This document shows, piece by piece, positions 51,901 through 62,100 of a stretch of 64,000 nucleotides of DNA (its first letter is position 1; the number at the start of each line of letters is the position of its first letter). The position numbers were made by a program, and so were the translations under genes. A model generated the notes under the pieces. It saw nothing but the letters and a program-made list of their open reading frames with translations, ran no database searches and was not told the DNA's origin. The stretch covers positions 49,132,790-49,196,789 of the forward strand of contig CM068583.1 in NCBI GenBank assembly GCA_035048485.1. Direction: 5' to 3'. Source of the stretch: Pteria penguin. Its lineage: Eukaryota > Mollusca > Bivalvia > Pterioida > Pteriidae.

Positions 51901-54900
51901 TAAATGCTCTCTCTATAAACATGCATTTAGTTTTCCTTTAATCAGCAGCAGTAAAGAAGGCTTTCAAAATGAGAAACAGTGTCTTTGTATGACCAGTCTT
52001 ATACCCCTACCCAAGGAGTCATGAAATCTACAATTGTGGTAGAGGGCTTCACATCCTTTCTTAATGTTTATTCAGCTTTTCTTTTTGATGTACATGAGTA
52101 GAGAATAATATCTATTTAAACTGGCCCATTTTAGTCTCTTCCTTTTTGGTCCTGGGGCCATGAAATTTATAAAATGATGTTTTCAAAGAAAATTTGGTTA
52201 CAATTAGATATGTAGTGATTTAGCTTTAAAGATGGAGTTGTAGATGTTCCATAGTTAACACAGACAAGGGCTAATGATACATCAATCTATTACTAATGAC
52301 TATGATCTTTAGAATCCAATCTTTATAAAGCAATTCACAAAGCTTCATCTGATATTGCATAGAAGGTATACACAATACAAATTTATAGATATTGCAAAGC
52401 ATGCACTTACATAATAATGATATGTTTTACTTTTGTACTGTATTTAAGTAACACTTTCATCTTCTCATTGAAAGGAAATTCATACTGATAGGAATATCAT
52501 ATTTAAAAGTAATCCAGAATTTCTCTTCAAATGTTACACACAAACATGACAAAATAATGCATCACCTAAAAGCAAACTGGAAACAAGAGATGTTTGTAAA
52601 CATATACCCCCTTCTAGTACTATACTGTACAACTGTATAAAGTACTACACTAGACCTTTTGACTTGAAAATCAATAGGGGTCATCTACTACTCATAACCA
52701 ACTAACTCACATATGAAATATCATTATTATCAAGCAAAGAGTTTTCAAGATAATGGGTGAACACCCATTGTTTAAAGTACTGCATTGCACTCACTGACCT
52801 TTGACCTTTTGACTTGAAAATCAATTGGGGTCATCTACTATTCATAAATAATCCACATATGAAATATCATCACTATCAAACAATGATTCTTAAGATATTG
52901 GGTGGACACTGATTGCACACAGAACTGCAATGCACTTGGTGACCTTTGACCTTTTGACCTGAGAATCAACAGGGGTCATCAAATACTCATAGCAAACCCA
53001 CATATGACAAATTTCATTTTAATATATGCACTCATTGCAGAGATAATGAACAGAAACTGTGAATTATTGGAAATTTCCTAAGTTCAAGGAGTGTAACTCT
53101 GTCAAAAATTGTTCCACAGAAACTACATTATAACGTGATTTTGATATTTTCGGGATGTATCTGAATGCCAAATTTCATTTCGATATGTGCACTCGTTGAG
53201 GAAATAATGAATGGAAACTGTTCAGATTATGGACCTACCAACCGACAGACCGACTGACAGCAGCAAACCAATATACTCTCTCTTCATCGATGGGGGCATA
53301 AATATTATTGAGTCAAAACAATATCTATATCTAAAATATATCTTAATGGATAGTAGATTTGAATCTGAATAGAATAGAATAGAAAAATTATATATTGAAC
53401 ATGACTCAACCCAAACTGAAAGTAATAAGTACGGACAGAATTTTATGTTTATGGTGGCTACATAATTTTGTCTTGTATCCAGTTTGTGGATGGTTAGAAA
53501 ACAAAATAAGTTTTACAAAAAATCCTTTGTTCTGTTTTGTGGATATTTTTGTGATAGCAAATTTGAGGCAATGTTTTAGTGTTCATTTCTGGTCATACAT
53601 TGTAATGTAATTCAGACTAACATATGAATTTCATAATTTACATACAACACTTGATATTCATATCTCAATTAATTAATTTATAAATTATGACGATATATTC
53701 ATATTCTTACCCAGGTTGACCTTTCACTTGACCTTTTGCACCTTTTGATGCTCCTCCTTTTCCTCTGCCTGGTGAACCTTGATAAATATTGTCATAACGA
53801 TTACTATTAAACATTGTTTAAGATATACTTAATTGAAAAATAATATATTAAACATGTATTTTCAGTTTTCATTATCATTACATAAATGAATAAACATTTA
53901 GTTAAATCATAGAAATCCTTCTTATTAAAATAAATCTAAATTAACGCTAATTTATTTAAAAATTCACATTTATAACATTATATTTATTAAAATATTAGTT
54001 TGTTCAACATAAAGGCATATTTTCATTTATGATAATTCTAGCTCTCACACTATGCCCAACACGGTTACCTCTCACCGCATTATATGTAACATTCATTTCG
54101 TGTCATGATACATTTTTGTTAAAAATGTGAAAAATCAAGTCATGACAGCTGTGAGTATTTTAGGAATTGAAAAAGGAAAACTCTCACCAGTGCAAGTTAA
54201 AAAAAAAAAAAACCCCAAAAAACAACATTACATGGTTTTATCAAATTTCTTTTCTTTTCAAGTAGAGATGTATTCAGTACTGATCAAAAGTCTATGAAAA
54301 TGATTGAATTATGCAAAACTTTTTTATTATGGTACACAACATGGAAAGGGGAAGTGAGTGCACTGGGTTAAGTAGTTAACATACATGTTTTAGTGGCTAG
54401 GTTTTGGAAGAGAGATGCATCTCAAAACCCCTTGTTCAAAATAAGATGATAGTGCTGAATACAGAAATATGAAGATAAGAGTGACCTCTCTATTCAGTAA
54501 GTCATTTAAAACCAAGACAAATTTGGTTAGTTTATTTTACAACACCCTACTGCAATTTACAAAACACTTTTCTAAAGTGATAATTTTGTTCTATCTAAAA
54601 ATTATTCTATCAAAGGGACATATCGTACACACATACCAGGCCCTTCATAATTGTAGTGACCTGAAAGCATAATGTCTCTTTACTCTTGCAACTGAAAAAG
54701 CACTGTGTGCCATCATATCATAATCTATTTTTTGTGTAACATAAAAAGCTAATTTATATATATGTATGACAAAGATTGGTGCCTATTATAGTAGCAAACT
54801 TCTCAGGGGCTAATATTTGTTATCAAACTTCATTAAAAAATTAAGCAAGTCGCATTTATGTGAAAGTATAAATGAGGGATCATAACTCAAAATTTTCAAA

Positions 54901-57900
54901 AAAAATGGATAAAAAAAATTGATCTCATATTAGAGAAATCAATAGTCCCAAATTTTCACAACTCTACACCAAACTTTTACACTACTATGCCATGAGGTAT
55001 CTGTTAATCTCCATCTTTAAAAATACCTTTAAAAAAGAGTATTTCACTAAAAAGTACTAATTGTCAAAACTTTTGACCCTTTGAACAAAGCCAAGCATTA
55101 CAACAAAGTCTTTCTTTAATATTGTCTTAAGGGCAATATATAACAAATTAAAGTTACTGTGACTCTATTTTCGTGTTGAAAATTTTAAACAATAACATCA
55201 TACAACCTATGTAAAAACTGTTGGCTATTGGGCTAGGGCTGCCCTTCCAGCAACTAAAACATTAAATGTCAAAAGATATTGAATACCAAATTTGATGTAG
55301 ATATTATGGGCCATTGGGGCACAGCTAGATATTTAGCAGGGCCTTACACTGATAGATACCATAATAAAGATTAGTTTTATATAAACCTAAGTATAAACTG
55401 TCAGCCTTTGGGTTGGCCAAACATAACCACAAGGATTTCCCTTTGATAAACTTAATATAGCATGCATTTATCAAATATGAAGTTTTGTGTCTTGGGATTC
55501 TTAAATAGGTTATTAAATACATGACTAATTAACCCCTTTTATACCCCTGTAGCCCTTTATTCAAAAGTTGTAACAATGTCTTTAACAAAATTGCATTTCC
55601 ACTCCCTTTAGAACTTTATGCAAATTCAAGCTATGGTTTATCAGAAGAAATAAAAATGTGAATAGTTTACAGACAACAGGAGACAAACAATGCACCATCA
55701 CTATAGTTCACTACATACAGTATCAGTTTACTTCAAAACTTATCTTTATACTGTACTCTAAAGCTACATACTAAATTTCACTATGAAAAAGCATGACACA
55801 CAGTGTGTTTGTGAAACATCAATGCCCTTAGCTTCCAGCATCTGCATATATCACTTAATCAGTCAAAATTCCTGAGATTAGAAAGGACAGACAGATGGAT
55901 GGGCAGACAAACAGAATGCTTTAACCCATCAGATCTCTCTACCATTAACATAAAAATAAGGGTTGTATGAGAATGTGCAAGGGTAGCACTATATGACCTT
56001 GACTATTAAACACTCAAAGTTAATCAATCGTAGCTCTACTCATACTTTTACCGTCAATTACACTATAAAATCCATGTGCTTTGAGTTCGTCAAAGTATTC
56101 TTTGAATTCAGGGACTAATATGATATATAAATACATAATGGGTAAATGAATTAACAACATGAGCAAAGGAGAAGGTTAATTTACAACACTTCAACTCTCT
56201 CTGAGGGTCATAGTGATTCTCAAAATCATGACCCAATTTGACATGTCAAATGCTCCATTGGGATTATCTTTATTTTCATATTAATGTGCATTTATGATGA
56301 AGAATTTAATGGGAGTAGAAGCAAGGTCAATATATGGGATAGTCTGATGCTTTGCTATAACTTAACTTCTATTATCAGTAATATCACACCCATTTTTTCT
56401 ACTGATATAACATTTAATATCTATTACTTTCTATTTATATTCCAGCTCATTTTGTAAATGAATCATTTTATGTTTTAGATTTCAGGAAACTCTGAAATTT
56501 ATATAGTGTATTTAAATAAATTTTGATAAAACTTATTTAAGATATAGTCAAAGGAACAATTTTATAACAATGTACATCTCTTTTTATGTGAATGAAAACA
56601 TATTTAAGAGCATATAATAACTACCGGTCTACCAACTATATTTTGAAAACTGATGAGAAGTCAAACACAAATATTTTTGGTATCTGACCTTACAAATAAA
56701 TTTAACTTTCAATAAATTGTGTTTTGTATCTAATGGAATTGCTAAATACAATATGAAATATAACAGATATGCAAGAGAAAGTTTCTAAATGTAGTCCTCA
56801 ACACTGTACTTCAAACCAGATTTCATGTAGAGACAAGATGAGTTTTTACCTTTTATCTCTTATAATTGGGTTTTAATTTTGAGAAACACTGTATAAAATT
56901 CAAAGTTGTTTTAAATACATGTATTATAATTTGTCTACAATTTTTAGAGATAAACACAAAACAGGTCGTGAAATATAACACATTGCTGTACATGTAAGAA
57001 ACCAAAGTCATATTCAGTTGGAGATGAATAAAATAATTTTAAGTTTCGATTTAATTTTATGAAAATCACATATTTTGGAGAAAAACAATGTTGCATAGTC
57101 AATTATACTTTTTATCTTCAGTAGACATTTCAAAGGAAAAAGGATGTTTAATTATTTCATACCTACATGTACTGCAATGTTAATTTCATAGTGCATTAGT
57201 TTTACAGAATTTACATAAAGAAAAAACTTATGTATTTTGTAAAACATGTGGAATTTATATGACATAAATGCAGAAGTAATGTTTGTGAATGTTTTAAAAA
57301 CTGCAACATCACAAAAAATGACATCACATTTGCAACCTCATGCCACTTGTTGCAATCACAACAAAAGTAACACAAAATGCATTTTACTTCCACTAATATA
57401 ATTTCCGGAAGCCAACCTAATTAAAATGATATAAAAATTTGTATAACCAAATTTACTACAGCAGGCTTCATTTAATGTAAACAGTTAGCACCCTAGTGAA
57501 CCTCTAGCTGTACTGACTTGTATAATTTAAGTCTCACCACCTTTTGTATGTGCTTTTGGCAGTCTGCGAATCACTGCATACAATGTTCAAGTACAATAGA
57601 TTTATTTGAATACATGACATAAATGTGAAAGTTTACAATAACAAGAGTTCCATGACTCTTGACAATCACCTGAGTATTGTTCTTGTCCAATATGACAAGC
57701 ATCATAAAATGATTCAATGTCCATTTTGGCTTTATGTAAATACATTCAGTTTTTCTTCATTATCAGCAGGGATTTTTAGATATCAGATAATGTTTCTTTT
57801 CTACCTTATACAATCAATGGGCCCCACCCTTGAACCTCTATTGCAGGGGTCATGAAATTTACAATTTTGGAAGAGAGGCCTGTGCTCTTACAAATGTTTA

Positions 57901-58349
57901 GTTGTAAATGTGTGATGAATGGGGAACCAACGACAGTAAGTCAGGTTTAACTGAATATCAAGAAGGATAAACAAACCTTCAAATCTTATTTTCTGAAGAA
58001 CCCAGTATTCTGATATTTTTAATTGTCAAAACATTGGACAAGTATTTCATCTTGGGAATTATCCGATGATTATGTCTAATCTCCTTATCATACATGTATA
58101 TCTTTATGGAAAATAAATGTATGTTGCTACATATACATACCAACATACTGATCAGCCTCTGGTTTGTCATTCTCTCCCCTACCATAGCCTTTTTTTTGTG
58201 CAGGAGGATGTCTTTGTAGCTCCCATTCTGCTCTATTGAGTTTGATTCGAAGCATTGTTAGAATTCTTTCTATTACTCCTGGCTTACAATTTACTATATC
58301 TCTCACTACTTCTTTTGCCAACTCAAAGTTCAATTTCGAAAACACTTTC
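33851..58349 (-). CDS. SPEF1: sperm flagellar protein 1 / CLAMP, 5' part beyond the window; three alternative last exons
   Basis: Minus-strand exons 58349-58141, 56114-56052, 53777-53711, 50813-50742 and 49217-49085, then one of three terminal exons: A 45438-45325, B 45189-45073, C 33958-33851. All junctions are AG/GT and phase-compatible, without internal stops. The first exon here encodes KVFSKLNFELAKEVVRDIVN and CKPGVIERILTMLR, the second half of the SPEF1 calponin-homology domain. The middle is a low-complexity linker. The end, DETIK|ILQAKINRMEHLIHL followed by KDVRIDDL, matches the C-terminal coiled coil of SPEF1 (human: ETVQVLQMKVKRLEHLLQLK). Known role: binds and bundles microtubules in motile cilia, flagella and epithelial arrays, including the central apparatus. 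The N-terminal half of the CH domain must lie upstream of 58349; I found no matching exon up to 64000, so it is probably outside the window. Copy C may belong to another gene (see its own entry). Confidence 0.92.
34022..34400. repeat. 42-bp minisatellite, about 9 units
   Basis: Unit TGTCCATTTGTCAGTTCGCC TTATTATGGCATGGTATGGC GT, with one unit enlarged by a local TATGG duplication. The period is a multiple of three, so frames stay open: on the minus strand DKWTTPYHAIIRRT repeats and reads without a stop into copy C. Confidence 0.92.
35591..35752 (-). CDS. start-containing exon of a putative small gene
   Basis: An exon begins at 35756 after acceptor TTTTATTCTAG. ATG at 35752, 54 codons ending ATC TGG|GTGAGA in phase 0. 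It encodes MNQINWKVCDHSTTQKPDHN, KQLVSYKPGDNSYVDYYVYQ, DKVHISELKDGTIW, which is protein-like and has no low-complexity runs. Phase 0 allows direct joining to copy C (33958), giving an 89-aa protein whose C-terminal half is the SPEF1-type coiled coil. A GTGAGT inside the exon (after CAACTG) is an alternative donor, also in phase 0. No family recognised for the N-terminal half. Confidence 0.5.
35815..36735 (+). repeat. dispersed element, related to 32480-33165, with internal tandem units
   Basis: Shares ATTCAGGACCTCA, GAAGGCAGTAAGA(A/G)GTTGTGGCAA and 'CATAACTC.GTA.CGAC' blocks with 32480-33165. The last block (ACTCCGTAACGACAAAGCGG, TTTTTTTCAAAATCGAAAGG) is repeated about four times with a period near 150 bp. 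Confidence 0.75.
36736..37327 (+). repeat. 293-bp tandem duplication, nearly identical copies
   Basis: 36736-37028 and 37029-37327 differ at about one site (GACAGTAT against GACAATAT). It includes the end of the element (ACAGACGGACAAATGG, GTCCCACCTATGACGAGCGG) plus flanking unique sequence, so the duplication is recent and later than the element's insertion. Confidence 0.93.
37572..37810 (+). mobile_element. tRNA-derived SINE with MetaSINE-type core
   Basis: Head with A box TAGCGCAGTCGG (37581) and B box GGGTTTGAATCGC (37623). The core GGTGGGTTTTCTCCGGGTAC TCCGCTTTCCTCCCAC is the conserved Meta-domain shared by SINEs of several invertebrate phyla. It ends AAAATAAAGTTTA-like near 37800. The best-preserved SINE in the window. 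Confidence 0.85.
38318..38419. mobile_element. MITE with central GGTCAACC-type palindrome, copy 1
   Basis: Starts TTAAAGCTGGCCTCTCACC and ends TAAATGAACG. The centre has GGGAACGAGGTCGACATAGG TCAACCTTGCTCCC, a decayed palindrome. The inverted copy at 40441-40559 has both complete CGTTCATT termini. Confidence 0.8.
38420..40440. other. no gene seen between two MITE copies
   Basis: AT-rich with a G10 run at 39086. ORFs of 68-73 codons on the plus strand (38456, 38933, 39213) lack splice context and a recognisable domain. The flanking inverted MITE copies do not enclose a transposase. Confidence 0.45.
40441..40559. mobile_element. MITE with CGTTCATT termini and central palindrome, copy 2
   Basis: 119 bp from CGTTCATTTAATATTC to GCTTTAATGAACG. 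The centre CGGGAGTGAGGTTGACCTAG GTCAACTTCGCTCCCG is a near-perfect 36-bp palindrome. Inverted relative to 38318-38419. Confidence 0.85.
40577..40653. mobile_element. 77-bp foldback MITE, copy 2, with flanking direct repeat
   Basis: Arms AGTTACGACTGCAACGGAAG / CTTCCGTTGCAGTCGTAACT pair perfectly over at least 20 bp. TTGTCACTAT occurs at 40567-40576 and 40657-40666, a probable target duplication. It lies 17 bp from the preceding MITE. Confidence 0.88.
41538..41803 (-). mobile_element. tRNA-derived SINE, nearly complete
   Basis: Read on the minus strand: GAAACCGGTGTAGCTCAGTG (A box), GATCCCCGATTTGACTCC (B box), GGCACGTGAAAGATCCCTCA in the body, and a tail near GTGACGTAAAACAATA. A fragment of the same family is at 15660-15800. 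Confidence 0.8.
41890..42450. repeat. decayed dispersed repeat
   Basis: Contains TGATCTTGATCTAGGATGCA TGACC, TGACTTTGACC and a final GCAGACAGACACTG, the word composition of the GACCTTTGACC-type families at 49340 and 61600, but too diverged to align unit by unit. Confidence 0.45.
42711..42866. repeat. 20-bp minisatellite, about 7 units
   Basis: Unit TTAACATGCTTCATGTAGTA. The inner units are identical and the edges have small insertions (ACATGTAACATG, CCGTAACATG). Confidence 0.95.
43583..43692. mobile_element. foldback element with GGTTACCAC termini
   Basis: The left arm TAGTTACCACGACAGGCCGT... with TTCCCAATGTGTATAATA pairs with the right arm TATTACACATTGGGAGCACT ... CCTGTGGTTACCAC. Arms of about 50 bp, about ten mismatches. 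Confidence 0.8.
43700..44990. other. no gene seen, downstream of SPEF1 exon B
   Basis: AT-rich. Lies past the likely exon B polyadenylation site. It would be intron if copy C (33.9 kb) is joined to SPEF1. No exon-like stretch on either strand. Confidence 0.45.
44996..45001 (-). terminator. AATAAA polyadenylation signal of SPEF1 exon B
   Basis: TTTATT on the plus strand, 72 bp past the exon B stop. The first canonical signal in the minus direction after exons A and B. Confidence 0.55.
45073..45189 (-). CDS. SPEF1: SPEF1 alternative terminal exon B (tandem duplicate of A)
   Basis: Acceptor TTATTTGCAG, phase 0, 38 codons to TAA: ILEAKVQRMEHLTHLKDIRI, EDLQNRVEASRPTGGYRK. It aligns without gaps to exon A over about 33 residues (27 identical by eye), but the intervening 135 bp show no similarity. 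The 3' tail differs (GGYRK against GMRR). Confidence 0.9.
   Translation of the reverse strand: MLEAKVQRMEHLTHLKDIRIEDLQNRVEASRPTGGYRK
45325..45438 (-). CDS. SPEF1: SPEF1 alternative terminal exon A
   Basis: Acceptor TGATTTTTTCAG, phase 0 in, 37 codons to TAA (45327-45325): ILQAKINRMEHLIHLKDVRI, DDLQNRVESMRPTGMRR. A heptad-like coiled coil and a basic end. No AATAAA lies between this stop and exon B, so A-containing transcripts probably carry exon B in their 3' UTR. Confidence 0.9.
   Translation of the reverse strand: MLQAKINRMEHLIHLKDVRIDDLQNRVESMRPTGMRR
46060..46815 (+). repeat. dispersed element, same family as 4370-5112
   Basis: Starts with GACCTTGATCTTTGACCTTC and GACCTTGACCTTTGACCTGT, then two units ending in 'CATAACTC(C/T)G(T/A)CAAAA', and ends ATGTCCTGACCATTTTCAATGA TGGGGCATAAAA. 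In the SPEF1 intron between the 49085 exon and exon A. Confidence 0.75.
49085..49217 (-). CDS. SPEF1: SPEF1 exon: helix before the C-terminal coiled coil
   Basis: 133 nt, acceptor TATTTTCAG, donor AAG|GTATGT, phase 2 in and phase 0 out. Encodes PDYWPEQPKSKSRIIKNVSE, then ILYEEKAQECLAKDETIK. The 'EEK.QE.LA..ETI' pattern is the known SPEF1 segment just before the terminal coiled coil. Confidence 0.9.
49340..50095 (+). repeat. tandem array of about 140-bp units with GACCTTGACCTTTGACCTT core
   Basis: Five units, each with GGTCATGACAC(AC)CCTTGGA, AACAATTCTGTGAAATATTA, GAAGTTA(T/C)GGCC, GGTTTTACTTATTG and TGACCTTGACCTTTGACCTT. It ends GACCGACAGACAGACAGGGT GATTCCTATATACCCCCC. The same end is at about 62040-62095. 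In the SPEF1 intron just upstream of the 133-nt exon. Confidence 0.85.
50742..50813 (-). CDS. SPEF1: SPEF1 linker exon, symmetric 72 nt
   Basis: Acceptor GATATTTCAG, donor AG|GTATTC, phase 2-2. Encodes APPPHGNIDRTPKEIISLDN LST. Proline-rich start; could be skipped in frame. Confidence 0.78.
50814..52599 (-). other. SPEF1 intron, no further coding exon seen
   Basis: AT-rich, with two loosely related blocks (51480-51510 and 52010-52080, 'CATAAAAATTACAATTTTGATAGAGGGCTTCA' type) that also recur near 57850. They belong to a low-copy repeat around the word 'ATGAAATTTACAATTTTGG'. Confidence 0.5.
52600..53300 (+). repeat. dispersed element with GACCTTTGACCTTTTGAC units
   Basis: Three units with 'TGACCTTTGACCTTTTGAC(T/C)TGA(A/G)AATCAA..GGGTCATC' followed by a 4370-family end (GACCGACTGACAGCAGCAAA CCAATAT, GATGGGGGCATAAA). 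In a SPEF1 intron. Confidence 0.75.
53711..53777 (-). CDS. SPEF1: SPEF1 linker exon, Gly/Lys-rich
   Basis: 67 nt. The acceptor ATTTATCAAG is weak, the donor GTAAGA is good; phase 1 in, phase 2 out. Encodes SPGRGKGGASKGAKGQVKGQ plus PG, very basic. A more upstream AG (TTTAATAG) was tested and leads to a stop, so this acceptor is preferred. Confidence 0.72.
56052..56114 (-). CDS. SPEF1: SPEF1 linker exon, symmetric 63 nt
   Basis: Acceptor CATATTAG, donor G|GTAAAA, phase 1-1. Encodes PEFKEYFDELKAHGFYSVID. I do not recognise it from vertebrate SPEF1. The symmetric length allows inclusion or skipping. Confidence 0.78.
58141..58349 (-). CDS. SPEF1: SPEF1 exon: C-terminal half of CH domain
   Basis: 209 nt, acceptor TTATTTTACAG, donor G|GTATGT, phase 2 in and phase 1 out. 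The first residues complete the '..R KVFSKLNF' block. After the CH helix it continues WELQRHPPAQKKGYGRGEND, a basic linker. Confidence 0.93.
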
Positions 58350-58924
58350 CTGTAAAATAAATGTACAATAATATATCATATACCTTCTAAGAATCACACA
58401 AAGAAGGAGATACAAGTACTAATTACTTTACAGATCTATTCAACAAGTGATACAAGTTAAATTATTTTTTTTTCAAAATACAGAAAATATACATCTTTAC
58501 CTTACTATTGATCAATGGGAAAGAAAAATCCTTACATCAGGTATTTATCAACAAATACTTCTATATAGAATTATCAAAGCATACATTTTTATCAAATTTT
58601 TCAATACAATTTCACATTTGGAAGAGGCACAAATTCAACAATTAACATATCAGCAAAGAATAATTCTGACTGTCCTCTGACAAGCACTGGTCACTCCTAC
58701 CACAAGTATATTGCTGAAAACTATGCAAATAAAAGTACAATCTGTGTGTAATGTCAATTAATCTATTCATCTCAAATTTCAGTTGCAAGCATTTTGATCT
58801 ATTAAAGAGCTGGCTAAGTTAGTCCATAGTGTGCTTAGTTTGAGCATATCCTTCAAATAAGACAATTAATAGAAACCCTGATCTCAAGTCACAGTAAATG
58901 CATGTTCTTAAAAACAATTCCACC

Positions 58925-60738
58925 TCAGGTGTGTCTGTTTCAGGTGTGTCTGCTTCAGGCGTGTCTGTTTCAGGTGTGTCTACTTCAGGTGTGTCTGTTT
59001 CAAGTGTGTCATCTTCAGGTGTGTCTGCTTCAGGCATGTCTGTTTCAGGTGTGTCTGTTTCAAGTGTGTCATCTTCAGGTGAGTCTGCTTCAGGTGTGTC
59101 TGCTTCAGGTACGTCATCTTCAGCTGTGTCTACTTCAGATGTGTCTGCTTCAGACGTGTCTGATTCAGATTTGTCTACTTCAGGTGTGTCTGTTTCAAGT
59201 GTGTCATCTTCTGGTGTGTCTGTTTCTGGTGTGTCTGCTCAGGTGTGTCTGTTTCTGGTGTGTCTGATTCAGGTGTATCTGTTTCAGGTGTGTCTATATC
59301 AGTTGTGTCTGCTTCAGGTGTGTCTGATTCAGCTGTATAGATGTGTCTGACTCAGGTGTGTCTGTTTCAGGTGTGTCTGACTCAGGTGTGTCTATATCAG
59401 TTGTATCTGCTTTGGGTGTGTCTGATTCAGGTGTATCTGTTTCAAGTGTGTCTGACTCAGGTGTGTCTGACTCAGGTGGGTCTGCTTCGGGTGTTTCTGA
59501 TTCAGGTGTATCTGTTTCAGGTGTGTCTGACTCAGGTGTGTCTGCTTCAGGTGTGTCTGACTCAGGTGTGTCTGCTTCAGGTGTATCTGTTTCAGGTGTG
59601 TCTGACTCAGGTGTGTCTGACTCAGGTTTGTCTGTTTCAGGTGTATCTGCTTCAGATGTGTCTGATTCAGGTGCGTCTGCTCAGGTGTGCTTGACTCAGG
59701 TGTGTCTGTTTCTGGTGTGTCTGCTTCAGATGTGTCTGATTCAGGTGTATCTGTTTCAGGTGTGTCTGTTTCAGGTGCATCTGCTTCAGATGTGTCTGTT
59801 TCAGGTATGTCTGCTTCAGGTGTGTCTGTTTCAGGTGTGTCTGATTCAGGTGTGTCTGCTTCAGATGTGTCTGCTTCAGATGTGTCTGCTTCAGACGTGT
59901 CTGTTTCAGATTTGTCTACTTCAGGTGTGTCTGTTTCAAGTGTGTCATCTTCAGGTGTGTCTGTTTCTGGTGTGTCTGCTTCAGGCGTGTTTGCTTCAGG
60001 TGTATCTGTTTCAGGTGCGTCTGCTTCAGGTGTGTCTGCTCAGGTGTGTCTGTTTCTGGTGTGTCTGCTTATGATGTGTCTGATTCAGGTGTATCTGTAT
60101 CAGGTGTGTCTGCTTCAGGTGTGTCTGATTCAGGTGTATCTGTTTCAGGTGTGTCTGTATCAGGTGTGTCTGCTTCAGGTGTGTCTGATTCAGCTGTATA
60201 GGTGTGTCTGACTCAGGTGTGTCTGTTTCAGGTGTGTCTGACTCAGGTGTGTCTGACTCAGATGTGTCTGCTTCGGGTGTGTCTGATTCAGGTGTATCTG
60301 TTTCAAGTGTGTCTGACTCAGGTGTGTCTGACTCAGGTGGGTCTGCTTCGGACGTGTCTGATTCAGGTGTATCTGTTTCAGGTGTGTCTGACTCAGGTGT
60401 GTCTGCTTCAGGTGTGTCTGCTTCAGGTGTATCTGTTTCAGGTGTGTCTGATTCAGGTGTTTCTGACTCAGGTTTGTCTGTTTCAGGTGTGTCTGCTTCA
60501 GATGTGTCTGATTCAGGTGCATCTGCACAGGTGTGCTTGACTCAGGTGTGTCTGTTTCTGGTGTGTCTGCTTCAGATGTGTCTGATTCAGGTGTATCTGT
60601 TTCAGGTGTGTCTGCTTCAGGTGTGTCTGTTTCAGGTGTGTCTGATTCAGGTGTGTCTGCTTCAGGTGCATCTGCTCAGGTGTGTCTGTTTCAGGTGTGT
60701 CTGATTCAGGTGTTTCTGATTCAGGTGTGTCTGTTTCA
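58925..60738. repeat. 15-bp minisatellite, about 120 units, with ~850-bp higher-order repeat
   Basis: Unit GGTGTGTCTG(A/C/T)TTCA with point variants. Most units are 15 bp, but 13-bp units (CTGCTCAGGTG...) shift the frame several times. Blocks at 59325 and 60187 (GATTCAGCTGTATAG) and at 59680 and 60525 (CAGGTGTGCTTGACTCAG) recur about 850 bp apart. Translations (SGVSA/SGVSD on plus, TDTPE/ADTPE on minus) are by-products: no splice sites, and frameshifts in every block. Upstream of the first SPEF1 exon seen here, so probably intronic. Confidence 0.93.
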
Positions 60739-61439
60739 TAGGTTTTCATTTCTTTGTAAGGCATCAGATGTCAATACTATGTAAGTGAAATAATTATGAC
60801 ATGACATTGACATTATCCATAAAAAAAAATATGAAATTTGCATAGGTATAATTGATTTAATATTGATGAAGTCTGCTTCAAAATACATTGACATTGTAAA
60901 TGCTCTTGAAAATATTTATCAAAGTTGCTAAGATTGAAAAAGTGTGAAAATACAAATATGACAATGTGCACAGCACTGTCTTACACCACATTCAAAAAGT
61001 GTGACATATTTTATGCAAAGATAGTGATAAAGTATGTTTGTGAAATACATAACATATTGTTATGCATTCTGTAAGAATTTTCTTATTTTATCTACAATGT
61101 ATCATACATTCTGTGGTTTGTTTTGATATTGTTTGATATTATAACAATTAAAAGCTGCATTTTTAATGAAACGATTGTTAAGTTAACTACATGTGTTTTG
61201 ATACAGTTTCAGCAAACACTGTACTAAACATGTATATACAAATGTTTACATTTTTCTGTGACAGATTTCGGCTGTTATTGCTTAAAATACACTACCGTTT
61301 TTATCATGCTATCCTTAGTAAATGTCTACTCATAGAAACTAAGACTGCATAATGTTTGTTTAATATCAATCTAATTAAAATATTTCACTGTTGTTTAATG
61401 ATATGACATGTTACAAAACAAAAGCTAGCAGATCAAATT

Positions 61440-62100
61440 TTAACGATAGCTGTCCAAACAGGAGGGAAAAATATCCCCTGTGGCATCAAAGTTGAATAAC
61501 AATAAATTGAAAGGGCCGTAACTCTGTAAAAATTTAAAAATGGAACTGCCTTCTTTCATGAAAATCCTCATATAATGTCCACAATGTAGCCCGGACAAGA
61601 TATTTTGGCAATGTGTAGACTGTGACCTTGTCCTGTAGATATGACTTTGGTTCAAGGTCACGACACAACTTTGTGTCACGAACAATAATTTTGTGAAATA
61701 TTCTTGGTCTGAAATACAGCATGAAGAAGCTATGGTCCAGAGAAGAATTTTGATTATGTGTACACTGTGATCTTGACCTTGTAGATATGACCTTGGCACA
61801 AAGGCATTTGCCTACACATAATTTTGCCAAGTAATGCATAGTTTCCTTTACTTTAGATTTTTAATCTATGGCTTCGAAAACTCTGTCTACACATATATTT
61901 AGGCTACGCTGCGCCACTGCTTGGTTCAAGGTCATGACACACCCTTGTGCCATGAACAACAATTTTGTGAAATATTATTGATCTGCAATATAGCATGAAG
62001 AAGCTATGAACCAGACAAGGTTGATGGACAGGCAGGCAGATAAACTGGGTGATTCCTATATACCCCCAAAACTTTGTCTGATAAGGGATATAATTAGATT
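61440..62100 (+). repeat. dispersed element related to the 49340 array
   Basis: About three diverged units (GTGACCTTGTCCTGTAGATA TGAC, GTGATCTTGACCTTGTAGAT ATGAC, TTCAAGGTCATGACACACCC), each with AATTTTGTGAAATATT. It ends GGGTGATTCCTATATACCCC C. Non-coding. Confidence 0.8.

Noticed and set aside
58898..60784. Long S/G/V- or T/D/P/E-repeat proteins on both strands
   Set aside because: They are translations of the 15-bp minisatellite. Frames break at 13-bp units in each block, and no splice sites or start context support a gene.
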